From CAZBXE01 sp964496125 (GTDB taxonomy: Bacteria > Chlamydiota > Chlamydiia > Chlamydiales > CAZBXE01), in NCBI GenBank assembly GCA_964496125.1, contig CAZBXE010000007.1:1-64000 (forward strand): a stretch of 64,000 nucleotides of DNA. The letters are read 5' to 3'. Numbering within the stretch: position 1 is the stretch's first letter; every line of letters begins with the position of its first letter. The notes under the pieces were generated by a model that was given only the letters and a program-made list of their open reading frames with translations, did not search any database and had not been told where the DNA came from. Below, piece by piece: positions 51,534 to 60,287 of the stretch. The translations under genes and the position numbers were made by a program.

Positions 51534-52517
51534 TCACGTGGTGCCTTCCCTTTCGATGGCGGTTTTGTTTTTTTCTCCTGCGATTTCTTGCACATATTTG
51601 GGCACGGCATAGCCAGGAAGAGCCTCACTTAAAGCGCGCATCAGCTCTTTGCCTTTCTGAATAGCCACTTGGAAATGAACAGATCCTTGTACAGGATCAA
51701 GCTGGTGCAGGTAGTAGGGAAGTATCCCATTTTGGGAAAGGGTGGTAAAAAGAGCTTTTAAAGCCAAGAAGTTATCGTTAACCCCTTTAAGAAGAACCGT
51801 TTGACTCAATGTGACAGCGCCTGCCCTTTGTAGCCTTTTCATGCTTTGAAGCACCTCTTCGTCAAGTTCTCTTTCATGGTTTGCGTGTAGGACGAAGAGA
51901 ACTTGTTTTCCGGCTTCTTGGATCAGCATACAAAATTCTGCATCTATTCTTTCAGGGATGCCTATGGGGTAGCGACTATGGAAGCGGATTACCTTTACAT
52001 GAGGGATTTTCCTAAGGTTTGCAAATAGCTCATTAAGGCGACTTGTCGGTAGAGAGAGGGGGTCTCCGCCGCTTAAGATCACCTCTTCAATAGTGGGATT
52101 TTCGGCTATGAGTGAGAGTTCTTCCGCAAAGGTTTTGTCGCCTCCGTAGTCGTAGTTTTGCCGAAAGCAGAAACGGCAGTGCATAGGGCAAACCCCCGTA
52201 GTTATAAAAAGCACACGACCATTATATTTTTGCAAAAGAGCCCCTTTTTTCTTAAAAGTGGCATCTTTTACGGGATCATCTGTAAAGCCTTTTGTTTTTT
52301 CTGTTTCCTGGATAGAGGGTAGAAATTGGATGAGCAGAGGGTCGTCCAGTTTTTTTTTCGGGATTTTTTGTGCAATGCGCAGGGGGAGATTGAGAGGAAA
52401 TTTTACATTTTGCCCGATTTCTACCTGTTTTCGCTGCTCCAGAGAGAGCTCTAGGAAGTCGGCAAGCTTTTCCCATGACCTGAAATTGTTTTGAAGTACT
52501 TTGTGCCAGTCATCCAC
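51534..52517 (-). CDS. epmB: KamA/EpmB-family radical SAM aminomutase
   Basis: 327 residues. The radical-SAM cluster CPMHCRFCFRQ (Cys110, Cys114, Cys117) is followed by EEVILSGGDPLSLP (SAM ribose and PLP region), VIRFHSRYPIGIPERI, and a C-terminal VPKYVQEIAGEKNKT where the PLP lysine is expected. The short length, without the long N-terminal zinc/oligomer part of true lysine 2,3-aminomutases, matches EpmB, which isomerises lysine before EpmA attaches it to elongation factor P. Neither efp nor epmA is in the window, so the substrate is inferred. Confidence 0.83.
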   Translation of the reverse strand: MDDWHKVLQNNFRSWEKLADFLELSLEQRKQVEIGQNVKFPLNLPLRIAQKIPKKKLDDPLLIQFLPSIQETEKTKGFTDDPVKDATFKKKGALLQKYNGRVLFITTGVCPMHCRFCFRQNYDYGGDKTFAEELSLIAENPTIEEVILSGGDPLSLPTSRLNELFANLRKIPHVKVIRFHSRYPIGIPERIDAEFCMLIQEAGKQVLFVLHANHERELDEEVLQSMKRLQRAGAVTLSQTVLLKGVNDNFLALKALFTTLSQNGILPYYLHQLDPVQGSVHFQVAIQKGKELMRALSEALPGYAVPKYVQEIAGEKNKTAIEREGTT

Positions 52518-52573
52518 GGCAAAGAGTTTAGCTGAAGGCTCAAATAATGACCAGGATTTCTAGAAGAAGGAAA

Positions 52574-53962
52574 TTAGTGGGGGAGGCCCGCAAGCTCCCT
52601 GTTTTTCTCAAATGCCCCCTTCTCTCTTGGTTGGACCGAGATGTCGGCGCCAAGTGTCGTGAGCTTGTGTACAAGGTTTTCATATCCGCGCTCTAGAAAG
52701 GGAAGACCGTGCAGAGTGCTTGTGTCTTCTGCAAGCAGAGCAGCAAGGACATAAGCAAAGCCGGCTCTAAGATCGGGTACTGTGATCTCTTTAGCTTGAA
52801 GTGGAGTGGGACCTTTAATCACAATACTGTGGAAGAAGTTTTTGGAGGCAAAGCGGCACGCCTTTCCGCCAAGGCACTGTCTAAAGCAGGAGATGTCTGC
52901 TCCCATCTCAATGAGTGTGTCGACATAGCCAAATCGGTTTTCATACACGGTCTCGTGAACAACAGAGGATCCGGCCGCTTGGGAAAGAAGCACGACAAAG
53001 GGTTGTTGCCAGTCGGTCATAAAGCCTGGGTGCACATCTGTTTCTAAGTGGAGACCCCCCTGGATGGGCCCGTCATAGTAAAATTCAATCCCATTTTGCC
53101 GTACGTTGAATCCGCCGCCTACTTTGCGGATTTTATTCAAGAAGGTGATCATATTGTGGTGCTGCGCTCCTTCGATGAAGATGCGTCCTTTTGTGGCAAT
53201 CGCAGCTGAAGCAAAGGAAGCTGCTTCAATGCGGTCAGATGTCACAGTGTGCTCTACCTCATGGAAATGGCGTGTTCCTTGGATATAGATGGTGCGGTCT
53301 ACGTCCAGTGTGATGATCGCTCCCATTTTCTGTAGAAAGAGAATCAAATCTACAATTTCAGGCTCTGTTGCTGCGTTTCGGATGACTGTAATCCCTTGCG
53401 CTGTGATGCTTGCTAAGATCGTGTTTTCAGTCGCACCTACAGAGGGGAAGGGGAAAGTGACTACAGTGCCTTTGAGTCCTGAGTGCGCGTGTGCAAAGTA
53501 GGCTCCTTCTTTTTTCATTGTGCGATACTCTACATGGGCACCGAGTGCGCGTAGCGAATCGAGGTGGATGTTGACAGGTCTAGAGCCAATTTTATCTCCC
53601 CCGACAGCTGGGACGATGATCTCTTGATCGGTTCTTCCAAGAAGGGCTCCAATCATTAAAATAGGAATGCGGTTAGAGCCAGAAAAGCGCTGGGATACAT
53701 ACGTGCTCTTTAGTTCTTTTGTGATCACTTCCATGATGCCGGCTTCTTTATCCCACTGCACTTCCATTCCGATTTCTTTACAAAGCTCAACAGTGATGGC
53801 GACATCGCCGATATTTGGAACGTTATAGAAGACGCATTTTTTGTCAGACAAGAGGGATGCAACAAGAAGCTTGGTCATTGCGTTTTTTGCGCCTGCGGCT
53901 TTGATTGTTCCTTTTAATGGCGCTCCGCCTTTAATTTTTAAGACGTTATCGCTCTGTGCCAT
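52574..53962 (-). CDS. murA: UDP-GlcNAc 1-carboxyvinyltransferase MurA, Asp active site
   Basis: First step of peptidoglycan precursor synthesis. From ATG 53962 (GGGGG upstream) the protein is 462 residues; the frame at 54043 adds an unlike leader. KAAGAKNAMTKLL holds the substrate lysine and asparagine (Lys26, Asn27), and SNRIPILMIGALLGR and GGDKIGSRPVNIHLDSLRALG follow. In the last motif the nucleophilic Cys of most bacteria is Asp123. The same swap is known in Chlamydia trachomatis MurA and makes it insensitive to fosfomycin. Presence fits the minimal peptidoglycan ring of Chlamydiales. Confidence 0.95.
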   Translation of the reverse strand: MAQSDNVLKIKGGAPLKGTIKAAGAKNAMTKLLVASLLSDKKCVFYNVPNIGDVAITVELCKEIGMEVQWDKEAGIMEVITKELKSTYVSQRFSGSNRIPILMIGALLGRTDQEIIVPAVGGDKIGSRPVNIHLDSLRALGAHVEYRTMKKEGAYFAHAHSGLKGTVVTFPFPSVGATENTILASITAQGITVIRNAATEPEIVDLILFLQKMGAIITLDVDRTIYIQGTRHFHEVEHTVTSDRIEAASFASAAIATKGRIFIEGAQHHNMITFLNKIRKVGGGFNVRQNGIEFYYDGPIQGGLHLETDVHPGFMTDWQQPFVVLLSQAAGSSVVHETVYENRFGYVDTLIEMGADISCFRQCLGGKACRFASKNFFHSIVIKGPTPLQAKEITVPDLRAGFAYVLAALLAEDTSTLHGLPFLERGYENLVHKLTTLGADISVQPREKGAFEKNRELAGLPH

Positions 53963-54076
53963 GAGATCCCCCAGAAGATGATTTGAGCCGTATTTTTCAC
54001 AAAACAAGCTTAAATCACAAGTAAAAACGCATCTCATTATCACTTATCTCTTTCGTAATAATCTTCAAAAACTATA

Positions 54077-56938
54077 ATGGGGATTATGTGCCGAAAATGG
54101 ATCTTGATCGTCCCTTTTATCCTCTCTTCAGCTGCTTTTTCTTTGGAAGAGAGCGAGGGCATTCTTCCCAAAAATGTGCATACGTTTAGGACAGAAGAAG
54201 AAGCGCTTGCTGTCAGTCGCGTCATTGAATTTGTGCGTGATGAAGACAAAGAGCTTGTGAAAAAGCAGATCGAACGATTTTTGCCAAGTTATCCTGAGAG
54301 TGAATTCCGGGAGAGCTTTTTAGCGATTCTGGGAGATATTTATTGGGAAGAGGGGCGGTATGAGTCCGCTCTTGGCGCATACAACAAGATCACGAAAAGC
54401 AAGCTTAAGACTCAAGTATTTAATAAAAGACTCGACTGTCTTTATCATTTAAAGCTGTGGTCTCCCTTAGCAGATCAGCTGCGCCCCTACCAGCAAAATG
54501 TGGATGAGCCACTCTTGTCTGTTCTCTCCGAGCAAGAGACTTTTTACTATGCAGAAGCTCTGCTTCGACTAGCCAGAGAGGCGCAAGATCCTCAAGACCG
54601 AAAACAAAAGTATAGCGACGCAAAGACGGGGTATGAGAGGCTTGCTGCCTCGATTTATAAAGACAATGCCGCCCTAGGCTTGGCAGAGATTCATCACGCC
54701 TCAGGAGAGGTAGAAGAGGCTGCGACAATCTATATCAATTTGGCAGGTGCCATGCCTGAGCATGCAGAAAAGCTCTTATATCAGGCTGCAGATATTTCCC
54801 AAGAAGTTCTTCCTGAGAGATCTTTAAGGCTTTTTGATAAGGTCATTTCGTTCAATGGACAACTTAGGCAAGAGGCTTGCTTTAAAAAGTTAAAGCTGAT
54901 GTTTGAACGACATAGATATAAGGAGATCCTGGAGGAGGCCTCTCTTTTTGAGGAAAGGTTATCAAAACAAGAGGCTTGCCTCTTGAATCTTTATTTAGGA
55001 AGAAGTGCTCACCATCTGGGCGAGTTTCCAAGAGCAATCAAGTATCTCCAGGAGTATTTGGCAAAAAGCGATGCAACAGATCCTCTTGTTACAAGCCATG
55101 TGAAAACAGCGTATCTTACCCTTATTGCCTGTTGTTATGAAAGCCGTGATTTTGCGGGTGTGCATGCCATTGCCAAAACGTTTACACGGCAATTTGTAAC
55201 AGATCCTCTTCTTGCTAAGGTACTTTATGCAGATGCACTTGCTTACCAACAAGAAGAGAAGTATGATATTGCCTTTAAGGGATATGTTGACCTTTTAGAG
55301 AACTTTCCCAACTTTGAAAAAAAGCAGCAAGTTGAATTTTACCAAGCTCTTCTTCTCTATAAGAAAGAAAACTATGCAGGAGCGCGCCTCTCTTTTGCTG
55401 CTTTTTTAGAAAAATATCCCCATACAGACCATCATGCCAGCGCTCTTCGTCTTCTCTCTTTTTCTAGCATCAAAGCAGCAGAGAATTTGCAGGCGTCAGG
55501 AGATTTTACAGATGAAGATAGAAGAAAATTGATTGTTGATTTAGATCTAGCCTTAGCTGACAGCTTTGCGCTGGATGGGGAGATAAGAGCGCAATATTTG
55601 ATTATTAAGGGGCAGACTTTGCAAGATCTTCATCTGTTTGAAGAGGCTGCTATTCCGCTCCAAGAGGTTGTGACAAAGCATGTTGATGACAAACGCCTTT
55701 TCCAGGCGTATTATCTTTTGGGAATTGGGTATGTAAAGGTAGAAAACAAGCTGGAGGAGATGATCCTCTGTTTTGAAAATGCCTTAAGCCTTAAGGGGGA
55801 TATGCCCGTTGCCAATTCTGTACGGCTTCATCTGTTTAGTGCCTACCAAAAGCTCGCAATACGGGATCCAAGCAAGGAGAAGATATACCTGGAAAAAGCC
55901 GCACACCATCTGTATGCGGTTGCCACAACAGATCGATCTTTGATTAAATGGGATAACCTGCTCTGGCTGGGTTCTCATTATTATGGACGCGCCTTACAGT
56001 CTGGAAATGATTTAAGGCTTTCAAAATTAATAACAAACGAATCTGTTGAACAAGCCAGGCGTGCGGAATTTGTTCTTGGTTGTATCTTACAAGATCGGCC
56101 TGATCCAAAAGAAATATGGTATGAGTTTTCAGGTTTAAGACTTGCGACAGTGAAATGTTGGCTTGGCAAATTCGCTGAGGGAAGGGATGTTCTTGCTCTG
56201 ATTGTTTCAGGGCCACAAAAAGAGGCGTTTCCCTACCATTTTAGGGGAAGATCTCTTTTGCTGCTTGCCCTTTTAGAAGAGGGGCTTGGGCATGAAGAAA
56301 AGGCTTTAGAGCATTTTAAGACCCTTGTTACAAATAGGCTTGTTAAAGATGAGCATGCGATGGATGTGGCTACGCTTCACTTAAGTAGGCTTGTCCATAA
56401 TCTAGGAAAGGATCTGGGTGACAAGAAAGAGTCGGTGCTTCTTAGTAACTTAAAAGACTTGCAGATCAAGAAAAAGCTTCTCCACGAGCCTGTGCATCTT
56501 GAAGCCGGTTTGGCCTATGCAAAAATACGTGCTTCCATGGAGACTGAAGAAAGGCAACAAGAGCAGTATCTCTTTTCTTTAAAGCGTGCCAAGGAGAATT
56601 TCGAGACGGCAGAGGATATCTGGAGCAGGCAGTACCGCTTAGACTTGGCCGCCGATGTTGAGAAGAAGATGCTTTATGACATGTACATGTTGTATTATGA
56701 TCTTGAAATTGCAAAGGTACAGGCGAAAATTTCAAGGATTTACGGATTAGAAAAAGAGGCGGCAGAGCAGGAGCTGCAGGCTTCTCGTCTGCAGGAAGAA
56801 CTTGAACACCATCCTCTGCTTACAGAGTATTTAGTTGCAGAAATAGAGAAGGGAAAAGGGAATGCGTATTATTGGGGGGGAATTTCGAGGACGGAGGATC
56901 ATAGCCCCGAAGGGGCAGCAGACGAGACCAACCTCTGA
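54077..56938 (+). CDS. large exported TPR-repeat protein
   Basis: 953 residues with an N-terminal signal peptide (WILIVPFILSSAAFS, cleavage near residue 22; ATG 54086 is an alternative start). Nearly all the rest is helical, with many TPR-type pairs (for example ILGDIYWEEGRYESALGAYNKI, LYLGRSAHHLGEFPRAIKYL, YADALAYQQEEKYDIAFKGY, each split over a helix turn). It should be a periplasmic or outer-membrane scaffold. Its last 26 codons overlap rsmD by 77 bases and pass a run of seven G, so the true end could be shifted by a frame error. The partner is unknown. Confidence 0.78.
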   Translation: MGIMCRKWILIVPFILSSAAFSLEESEGILPKNVHTFRTEEEALAVSRVIEFVRDEDKELVKKQIERFLPSYPESEFRESFLAILGDIYWEEGRYESALGAYNKITKSKLKTQVFNKRLDCLYHLKLWSPLADQLRPYQQNVDEPLLSVLSEQETFYYAEALLRLAREAQDPQDRKQKYSDAKTGYERLAASIYKDNAALGLAEIHHASGEVEEAATIYINLAGAMPEHAEKLLYQAADISQEVLPERSLRLFDKVISFNGQLRQEACFKKLKLMFERHRYKEILEEASLFEERLSKQEACLLNLYLGRSAHHLGEFPRAIKYLQEYLAKSDATDPLVTSHVKTAYLTLIACCYESRDFAGVHAIAKTFTRQFVTDPLLAKVLYADALAYQQEEKYDIAFKGYVDLLENFPNFEKKQQVEFYQALLLYKKENYAGARLSFAAFLEKYPHTDHHASALRLLSFSSIKAAENLQASGDFTDEDRRKLIVDLDLALADSFALDGEIRAQYLIIKGQTLQDLHLFEEAAIPLQEVVTKHVDDKRLFQAYYLLGIGYVKVENKLEEMILCFENALSLKGDMPVANSVRLHLFSAYQKLAIRDPSKEKIYLEKAAHHLYAVATTDRSLIKWDNLLWLGSHYYGRALQSGNDLRLSKLITNESVEQARRAEFVLGCILQDRPDPKEIWYEFSGLRLATVKCWLGKFAEGRDVLALIVSGPQKEAFPYHFRGRSLLLLALLEEGLGHEEKALEHFKTLVTNRLVKDEHAMDVATLHLSRLVHNLGKDLGDKKESVLLSNLKDLQIKKKLLHEPVHLEAGLAYAKIRASMETEERQQEQYLFSLKRAKENFETAEDIWSRQYRLDLAADVEKKMLYDMYMLYYDLEIAKVQAKISRIYGLEKEAAEQELQASRLQEELEHHPLLTEYLVAEIEKGKGNAYYWGGISRTEDHSPEGAADETNL

Positions 56939-57416
56939 TCGATTTCGAGAGTCTTTTTTCAATATCTGTAAGCATAGAGTGGAAGGCTGCGATTTTCTCG
57001 ATCTGTATGCAGGAAGTGGGGCGATGGGCCTTGAGGCACTCAGTCGGGGCGCGCATTCTTCGACTTTTATCGATAATGCAAGGCCTGCCTTTCAGGCGCT
57101 TAAAGAGAATATTGCAATATTAAACGTAGAAGATCGTGCGACGGTATGGTTTGGCGATGCTTCTCTTATGCTGCAAAAGTTACAAAAGAAGGGTGTCTTT
57201 TTTTCTCTTATTTTTGCTGATCCTCCTTACCATGGAAAGTTTTTGCAGGAGATTTTTCCGCTCGTTGAGGCTCTTTTACGAGAGGGTGGATCTTTCTTTT
57301 TTGAGGCGGGGGAGGGAAGCGATCTGACGTGGAACGGGATGGGAAAGCTTGCTTTTGTCGAGAAGAGGGAGCAAGGCAATACCTGTTTACTTGAGTGGGT
57401 TAGGTCTCCATCGTAG
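56862..57416 (+). CDS. rsmD: 16S rRNA guanine(966)-N2-methyltransferase
   Basis: 184 residues. MRIIGGEFRGRRIIAPKG, TRPTSDRFRESFFNI, the SAM site LDLYAGSGAMGLEALSRGA and the catalytic FADPPYHGKF (DPPY) are all as in RsmD. It methylates G966 in the small subunit. The start lies inside the TPR gene, and the stop overlaps the convergent ispF by 17 bases, so the neighbourhood is compressed. Confidence 0.93.
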   Translation: MRIIGGEFRGRRIIAPKGQQTRPTSDRFRESFFNICKHRVEGCDFLDLYAGSGAMGLEALSRGAHSSTFIDNARPAFQALKENIAILNVEDRATVWFGDASLMLQKLQKKGVFFSLIFADPPYHGKFLQEIFPLVEALLREGGSFFFEAGEGSDLTWNGMGKLAFVEKREQGNTCLLEWVRSPS

Positions 57417-57891
57417 TTACGATGGCAAAAGCTTGGACGCCATCGCCGCAGCCGAAATCAGTGAGTCCTTCGCCTGTTGTTGCCGTAAGACCTACGTCAG
57501 TGAGTTCTAGGCGCATTACGCGGGCAATATTTTGCCGCATTTTTTCCAGATGTTTTTTGAAATGGGGGCGTTTGGCTTCGATGGTGATGGCTACATGGGT
57601 AACTTGTTGTTTGCCGAGTGTTTTCATGGCTTCTACGAGGTATACTTCGCTATCTGTGATGCCGTGTTTGAGACAAAGATCATCAGCGAGACCTCCCAAG
57701 ATGAGAACTCCTGTAAGCGAGGTGATGGCGTTGCAGATGGCGTGGTAAACAACGTCCCCATCAGAGTTGGCGTTGAATCCGGGAACGCTTTCGAAGGCGC
57801 ACCCTGCGATGATGCAACGTTTTGAGGATTCGACGTTTAAGAATCTATGACTATCTTGTCCAATTCCTGTTCTAACTTTCATGGCGTCCAT
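57400..57891 (-). CDS. ispF: 2-C-methyl-D-erythritol 2,4-cyclodiphosphate synthase
   Basis: 163 residues, start ATG 57891 with AGGAGGG upstream. The zinc ligands are in GIGQDSHRF (Asp, His) and the second His in DGDVVYHAICNAI. TATTGEGLTDFGCGDGVQA corresponds to the C-terminal cytidine-binding ATT motif. Fifth step of the non-mevalonate isoprenoid pathway, used by Chlamydiae. The rest of the pathway is elsewhere. GQDSH instead of the common GxDxH with Val/Ile/Thr spacing is a small difference only. Confidence 0.93.
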   Translation of the reverse strand: MDAMKVRTGIGQDSHRFLNVESSKRCIIAGCAFESVPGFNANSDGDVVYHAICNAITSLTGVLILGGLADDLCLKHGITDSEVYLVEAMKTLGKQQVTHVAITIEAKRPHFKKHLEKMRQNIARVMRLELTDVGLTATTGEGLTDFGCGDGVQAFAIVTTMET

Positions 57892-57966
57892 TATATCCCT
57901 CCTCTATTTCCTCATCAACCCCACCACTTTTTTGCAATTCACGCCAGGCGTACAATTTTGCAATTC

Positions 57967-58614
57967 TTATTTTGTTGCATAGAGGAGGGATTCGAGGTGG
58001 TGTTTTACTATAGGCCACTCGGGGGAAAGTATACGGTACCAAGCTGTATCACGACTTTTGCCTTTGCAGATCATATGCCACTCTTGAATCCCTTCGAAGG
58101 TAAAACCTAAGCGGCGGGCAGCATTTCGCGATCTTACATTTTCTGAATGACACTTCCACTCAAGCCTTCTGTAACCGAGCTGAAAGGCATGCTTAAGCAT
58201 AAGGTAAGTGGCTTCTGTATTAGCGGGTGTTCTCTGTGCAATTGGACTATACCAAATACCACCTAGCTCAATTTTTAGATGGGAGGGTGCGTTGTTGATA
58301 AAATTTGTCACGCCGATGGGAAGACCGGTGGTGCTGTCAAATACGGTTAGGCAAAGAGCATTTGTGGTCTGCACTGCTGTTTGTAAATAGGCCTCAAAAT
58401 CATGTAGTGAGGCAAAAGGCCCTTCAAACATATAACGCCAAATCAGTTCATCAGAATTATATTTGGGATAAGAACGGTTCCCTAAGGTAATCGGGGATCC
58501 GTTGGAGAGGGTAAAAAGTGCGCCTGCATCACGCGTAACCACGAGGGGCAAAAGGCGTACGTATTTGCCTTCTAGATCGATTTTTTTCAGGTAAGGTTCT
58601 GTCATACGGTTCAT
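57967..58614 (-). CDS. GNAT acetyltransferase, RimJ/RimL-like
   Basis: 215 residues. The layout is that of RimL-type N-acetyltransferases: LEGKYVRLLPL, IGVTNFINNA, ELGGIWYSPIAQRTPANTEA (with the conserved Arg/Gln acetyl-CoA contact) and RLEWKCHSENVRSRNAARRLGFTFEG near the end, which is the typical motif B. ATG 58605 is an alternative start. The substrate may be a protein N-terminus or a small amine; it cannot be told. It stands alone between ispF and the secreted-protein pair. Confidence 0.85.
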   Translation of the reverse strand: MNRMTEPYLKKIDLEGKYVRLLPLVVTRDAGALFTLSNGSPITLGNRSYPKYNSDELIWRYMFEGPFASLHDFEAYLQTAVQTTNALCLTVFDSTTGLPIGVTNFINNAPSHLKIELGGIWYSPIAQRTPANTEATYLMLKHAFQLGYRRLEWKCHSENVRSRNAARRLGFTFEGIQEWHMICKGKSRDTAWYRILSPEWPIVKHHLESLLYATK

Positions 58615-58722
58615 TGAAGGCCACTATAGGGGAATGTCTCCAAAGTCTCAAGTATTTTTAGATGTCTTATAATGAGATATTTGAAAAAAAATGCACAGTT
58701 TCAGTTCCAATATATGGTGACA

Positions 58723-58731
58723 TGCTATAAT
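58723..58731 (+). promoter_or_regulatory. extended -10 promoter of the secreted-protein pair
   Basis: TGCTATAAT carries a perfect -10 hexamer (58726-58731) with the TG extension; no good -35 is present, as is common for extended -10 promoters. The first ATG is about 45 bases further on. Confidence 0.5.
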
Positions 58732-58776
58732 GAGGGTGCGCCCGTATAAAAAAATAGAAATCAGAAGAGGTGTATC

Positions 58777-59097
58777 ATGTTGAGTTCTATCAGAAGAGTA
58801 GGTTTTTTTCTTTCTATCCTTCTTATCTTGGGGTTGGAGTATCCCTTTCATCTGCATGCACGCGGGGAAAGAGGGGGATTCGATCGGGGAGGCTACAGAG
58901 CTCGTCCTAATGAACGCCCGCAAGAATACCGTCGTCATGACAATGCCCTGCGCGCGGCTGGTGCCTATGGCTTAGGCCATTCCGCGGGAGAAAATCAGGG
59001 AATGGTTGAGGGAGAGGAAGCGGCTCCTGTGGTTTCAGATGACAGTGATGATGGCGATGACAGCGACGATGGAGATGATGGTGATATTGTGGAGTAA
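58777..59097 (+). CDS. small secreted protein with Asp-rich tail
   Basis: 106 residues, AGAGGTG upstream. Signal peptide MLSSIRRVGFFLSILLILGL with cleavage near residue 29 (HLHA|RG). The mature N-terminal part is Arg/Gly-rich (RGERGGFDRGGYRARPNERP), and the last 25 residues are a repeated acidic tail of DDSDDGD units. So it is strongly basic at one end and acidic at the other. A calcium- or cation-binding tail is possible. The next gene shares the RG-start of the mature chain. No homologue recognised. Confidence 0.6.
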   Translation: MLSSIRRVGFFLSILLILGLEYPFHLHARGERGGFDRGGYRARPNERPQEYRRHDNALRAAGAYGLGHSAGENQGMVEGEEAAPVVSDDSDDGDDSDDGDDGDIVE

Positions 59098-59125
59098 GAT
59101 CGTTGTATTTAATTAGGAGGGAAAT

Positions 59126-59479
59126 ATGGATGTTATTAAAATAATAAAAAAAGTTTCTCTGTTGGCATTTTTAGTTCCTCTTCTTTTGTCTAGCTCTATG
59201 CTTTTGGCTAGAGGTGGTCATGGGGGTGGCGGTCATGGGGGTGGCGGTCATTGGGGTGGTCATGGTGGAAATTGGGGTGGTCATGGTGGAAATTGGGGTG
59301 GTCATGGTGGAAATTGGGGCCATTACCATAGGAATTGGAACGGTGGGGGTGGCTGGTATGGAGTGGGTGTCTATCCCTACTGGGGAGGTAACTCCTACTA
59401 CGATTCATATCCTCAGTACTATGATGATGACGATGATTATTATAATGATGGTAGTAACTACTATTATTACTATCAGTAA
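59126..59479 (+). CDS. small secreted Gly/His-rich repeat protein
   Basis: 117 residues, AGGAGG ribosome-binding site. Signal peptide ends near LLLSSSMLLA; the mature chain begins RGGHGGGG and continues with three perfect GGHGGNW repeats, then an aromatic/Gly part and a Tyr/Asp-rich tail (YYDDDDDYYNDGSNYYYYYQ). His-Gly repeats suggest binding of Zn, Ni or Cu ions, or a self-assembling surface layer. It follows the Asp-rich secreted gene by 28 bases and may share its message. Its end overlaps the convergent YfiH gene by seven bases. Confidence 0.65.
   Translation: MDVIKIIKKVSLLAFLVPLLLSSSMLLARGGHGGGGHGGGGHWGGHGGNWGGHGGNWGGHGGNWGHYHRNWNGGGGWYGVGVYPYWGGNSYYDSYPQYYDDDDDYYNDGSNYYYYYQ
59216..59317. 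repeat. in-frame tandem repeats of the Gly/His-rich gene
   Basis: Two perfect 15-base units GGTCATGGGGGTGGC at 59216-59245 are followed, after a short hinge, by three perfect 21-base units starting GGTGGTCATGGTGGAA at 59255-59275, 59276-59296 and 59297-59317. Unit lengths are multiples of three, so slippage would change repeat number without loss of frame. Confidence 0.9.
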
Positions 59480-60228
59480 TGGAGTACGATAGCTGTACCG
59501 TTTCTTCCTGTGACTTTTTCTCCTCGATGGGAGAAAAAGTCATGGGTGTTTTGCATCGTGTCAATTTCTGCAATTTCAATATGTTCTTTTCGCACTCCAG
59601 CAGCCTCTAGTTGCCACCGACTCACAGCCCAAAAATCAAATGTATTTTTATCCCCCTTGAAGGGATAGAAGGCTTCAGGCAATTCTGTTTTATAGTGGAT
59701 GAATTCGGCAGAGCTTGGTCCCAGACTTGGGGAAATGCATACACGTAGGTCTTTTGGCTGAGAACCATAAAGAGCTTTCATCCTCTGGACTGCTTTCTCA
59801 TAGATGTTAAGAACACTGCTTCTCCATCCAGAGTGGACAGCGCCAATTGCTTTTTGTACAGGGTCGTAGAAAAGAGCCGCCTGGCAGTCAGCATGCTTAA
59901 TCAAGAGAGCCTGGTCTCTCAAGTTGGTGAGAAGACCATCTGCTGGGCCTAGTCTCTCTTCGCTTTCAGGCAGCACTTGGATCAAATTGCATCCATGGCA
60001 TTGCTTTGAGGTGTGAATTTTTTTTGCCTTGAGGATCTTTTGTACACGTTCACAATTGCTCTGTACATTTTTTTCCGCATCACCCACAGAGAGACACAAG
60101 TTTAAGCTGTCAAAAGGGGGAGGGCTTACGCCTCCATGTCGTAGGAATACAGCATGGGTGATCTCTGGAAAGGGGGCAAGAAGGTCGAACTCTAGCCTAT
60201 AGATAGAGCCTTCACTTTTTCTTTTCAT
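59473..60228 (-). CDS. pgeF: YfiH/LACC1-family (laccase-domain) protein
   Basis: 251 residues from ATG 60228; the frame from 60267 adds an unlike leader. The family motifs are HAVFLRHGGVSPPPFDSLN, KQCHGCNLIQV, LLIKHADCQAALFYDP (Cys) and GAVHSGWRSS (His), the zinc-binding residues. Bacterial members are called polyphenol oxidase in old records, but have purine-nucleoside phosphorylase/adenosine deaminase activity or act as cell-wall editing PgeF. Which applies here is open. Confidence 0.86.
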   Translation of the reverse strand: MKRKSEGSIYRLEFDLLAPFPEITHAVFLRHGGVSPPPFDSLNLCLSVGDAEKNVQSNCERVQKILKAKKIHTSKQCHGCNLIQVLPESEERLGPADGLLTNLRDQALLIKHADCQAALFYDPVQKAIGAVHSGWRSSVLNIYEKAVQRMKALYGSQPKDLRVCISPSLGPSSAEFIHYKTELPEAFYPFKGDKNTFDFWAVSRWQLEAAGVRKEHIEIAEIDTMQNTHDFFSHRGEKVTGRNGTAIVLHY

Positions 60229-60287
60229 AGACAAAAATCCCCTAATAGAAGTATGCTCGATCTTCAAAATTTAGCATAGGATTTTTT

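Noticed and set aside
59208..59579. 123-codon minus-strand His-rich frame
   Set aside because: It is the antisense of the Gly/His repeats; the plus-strand frame has a signal peptide and AGGAGG site.
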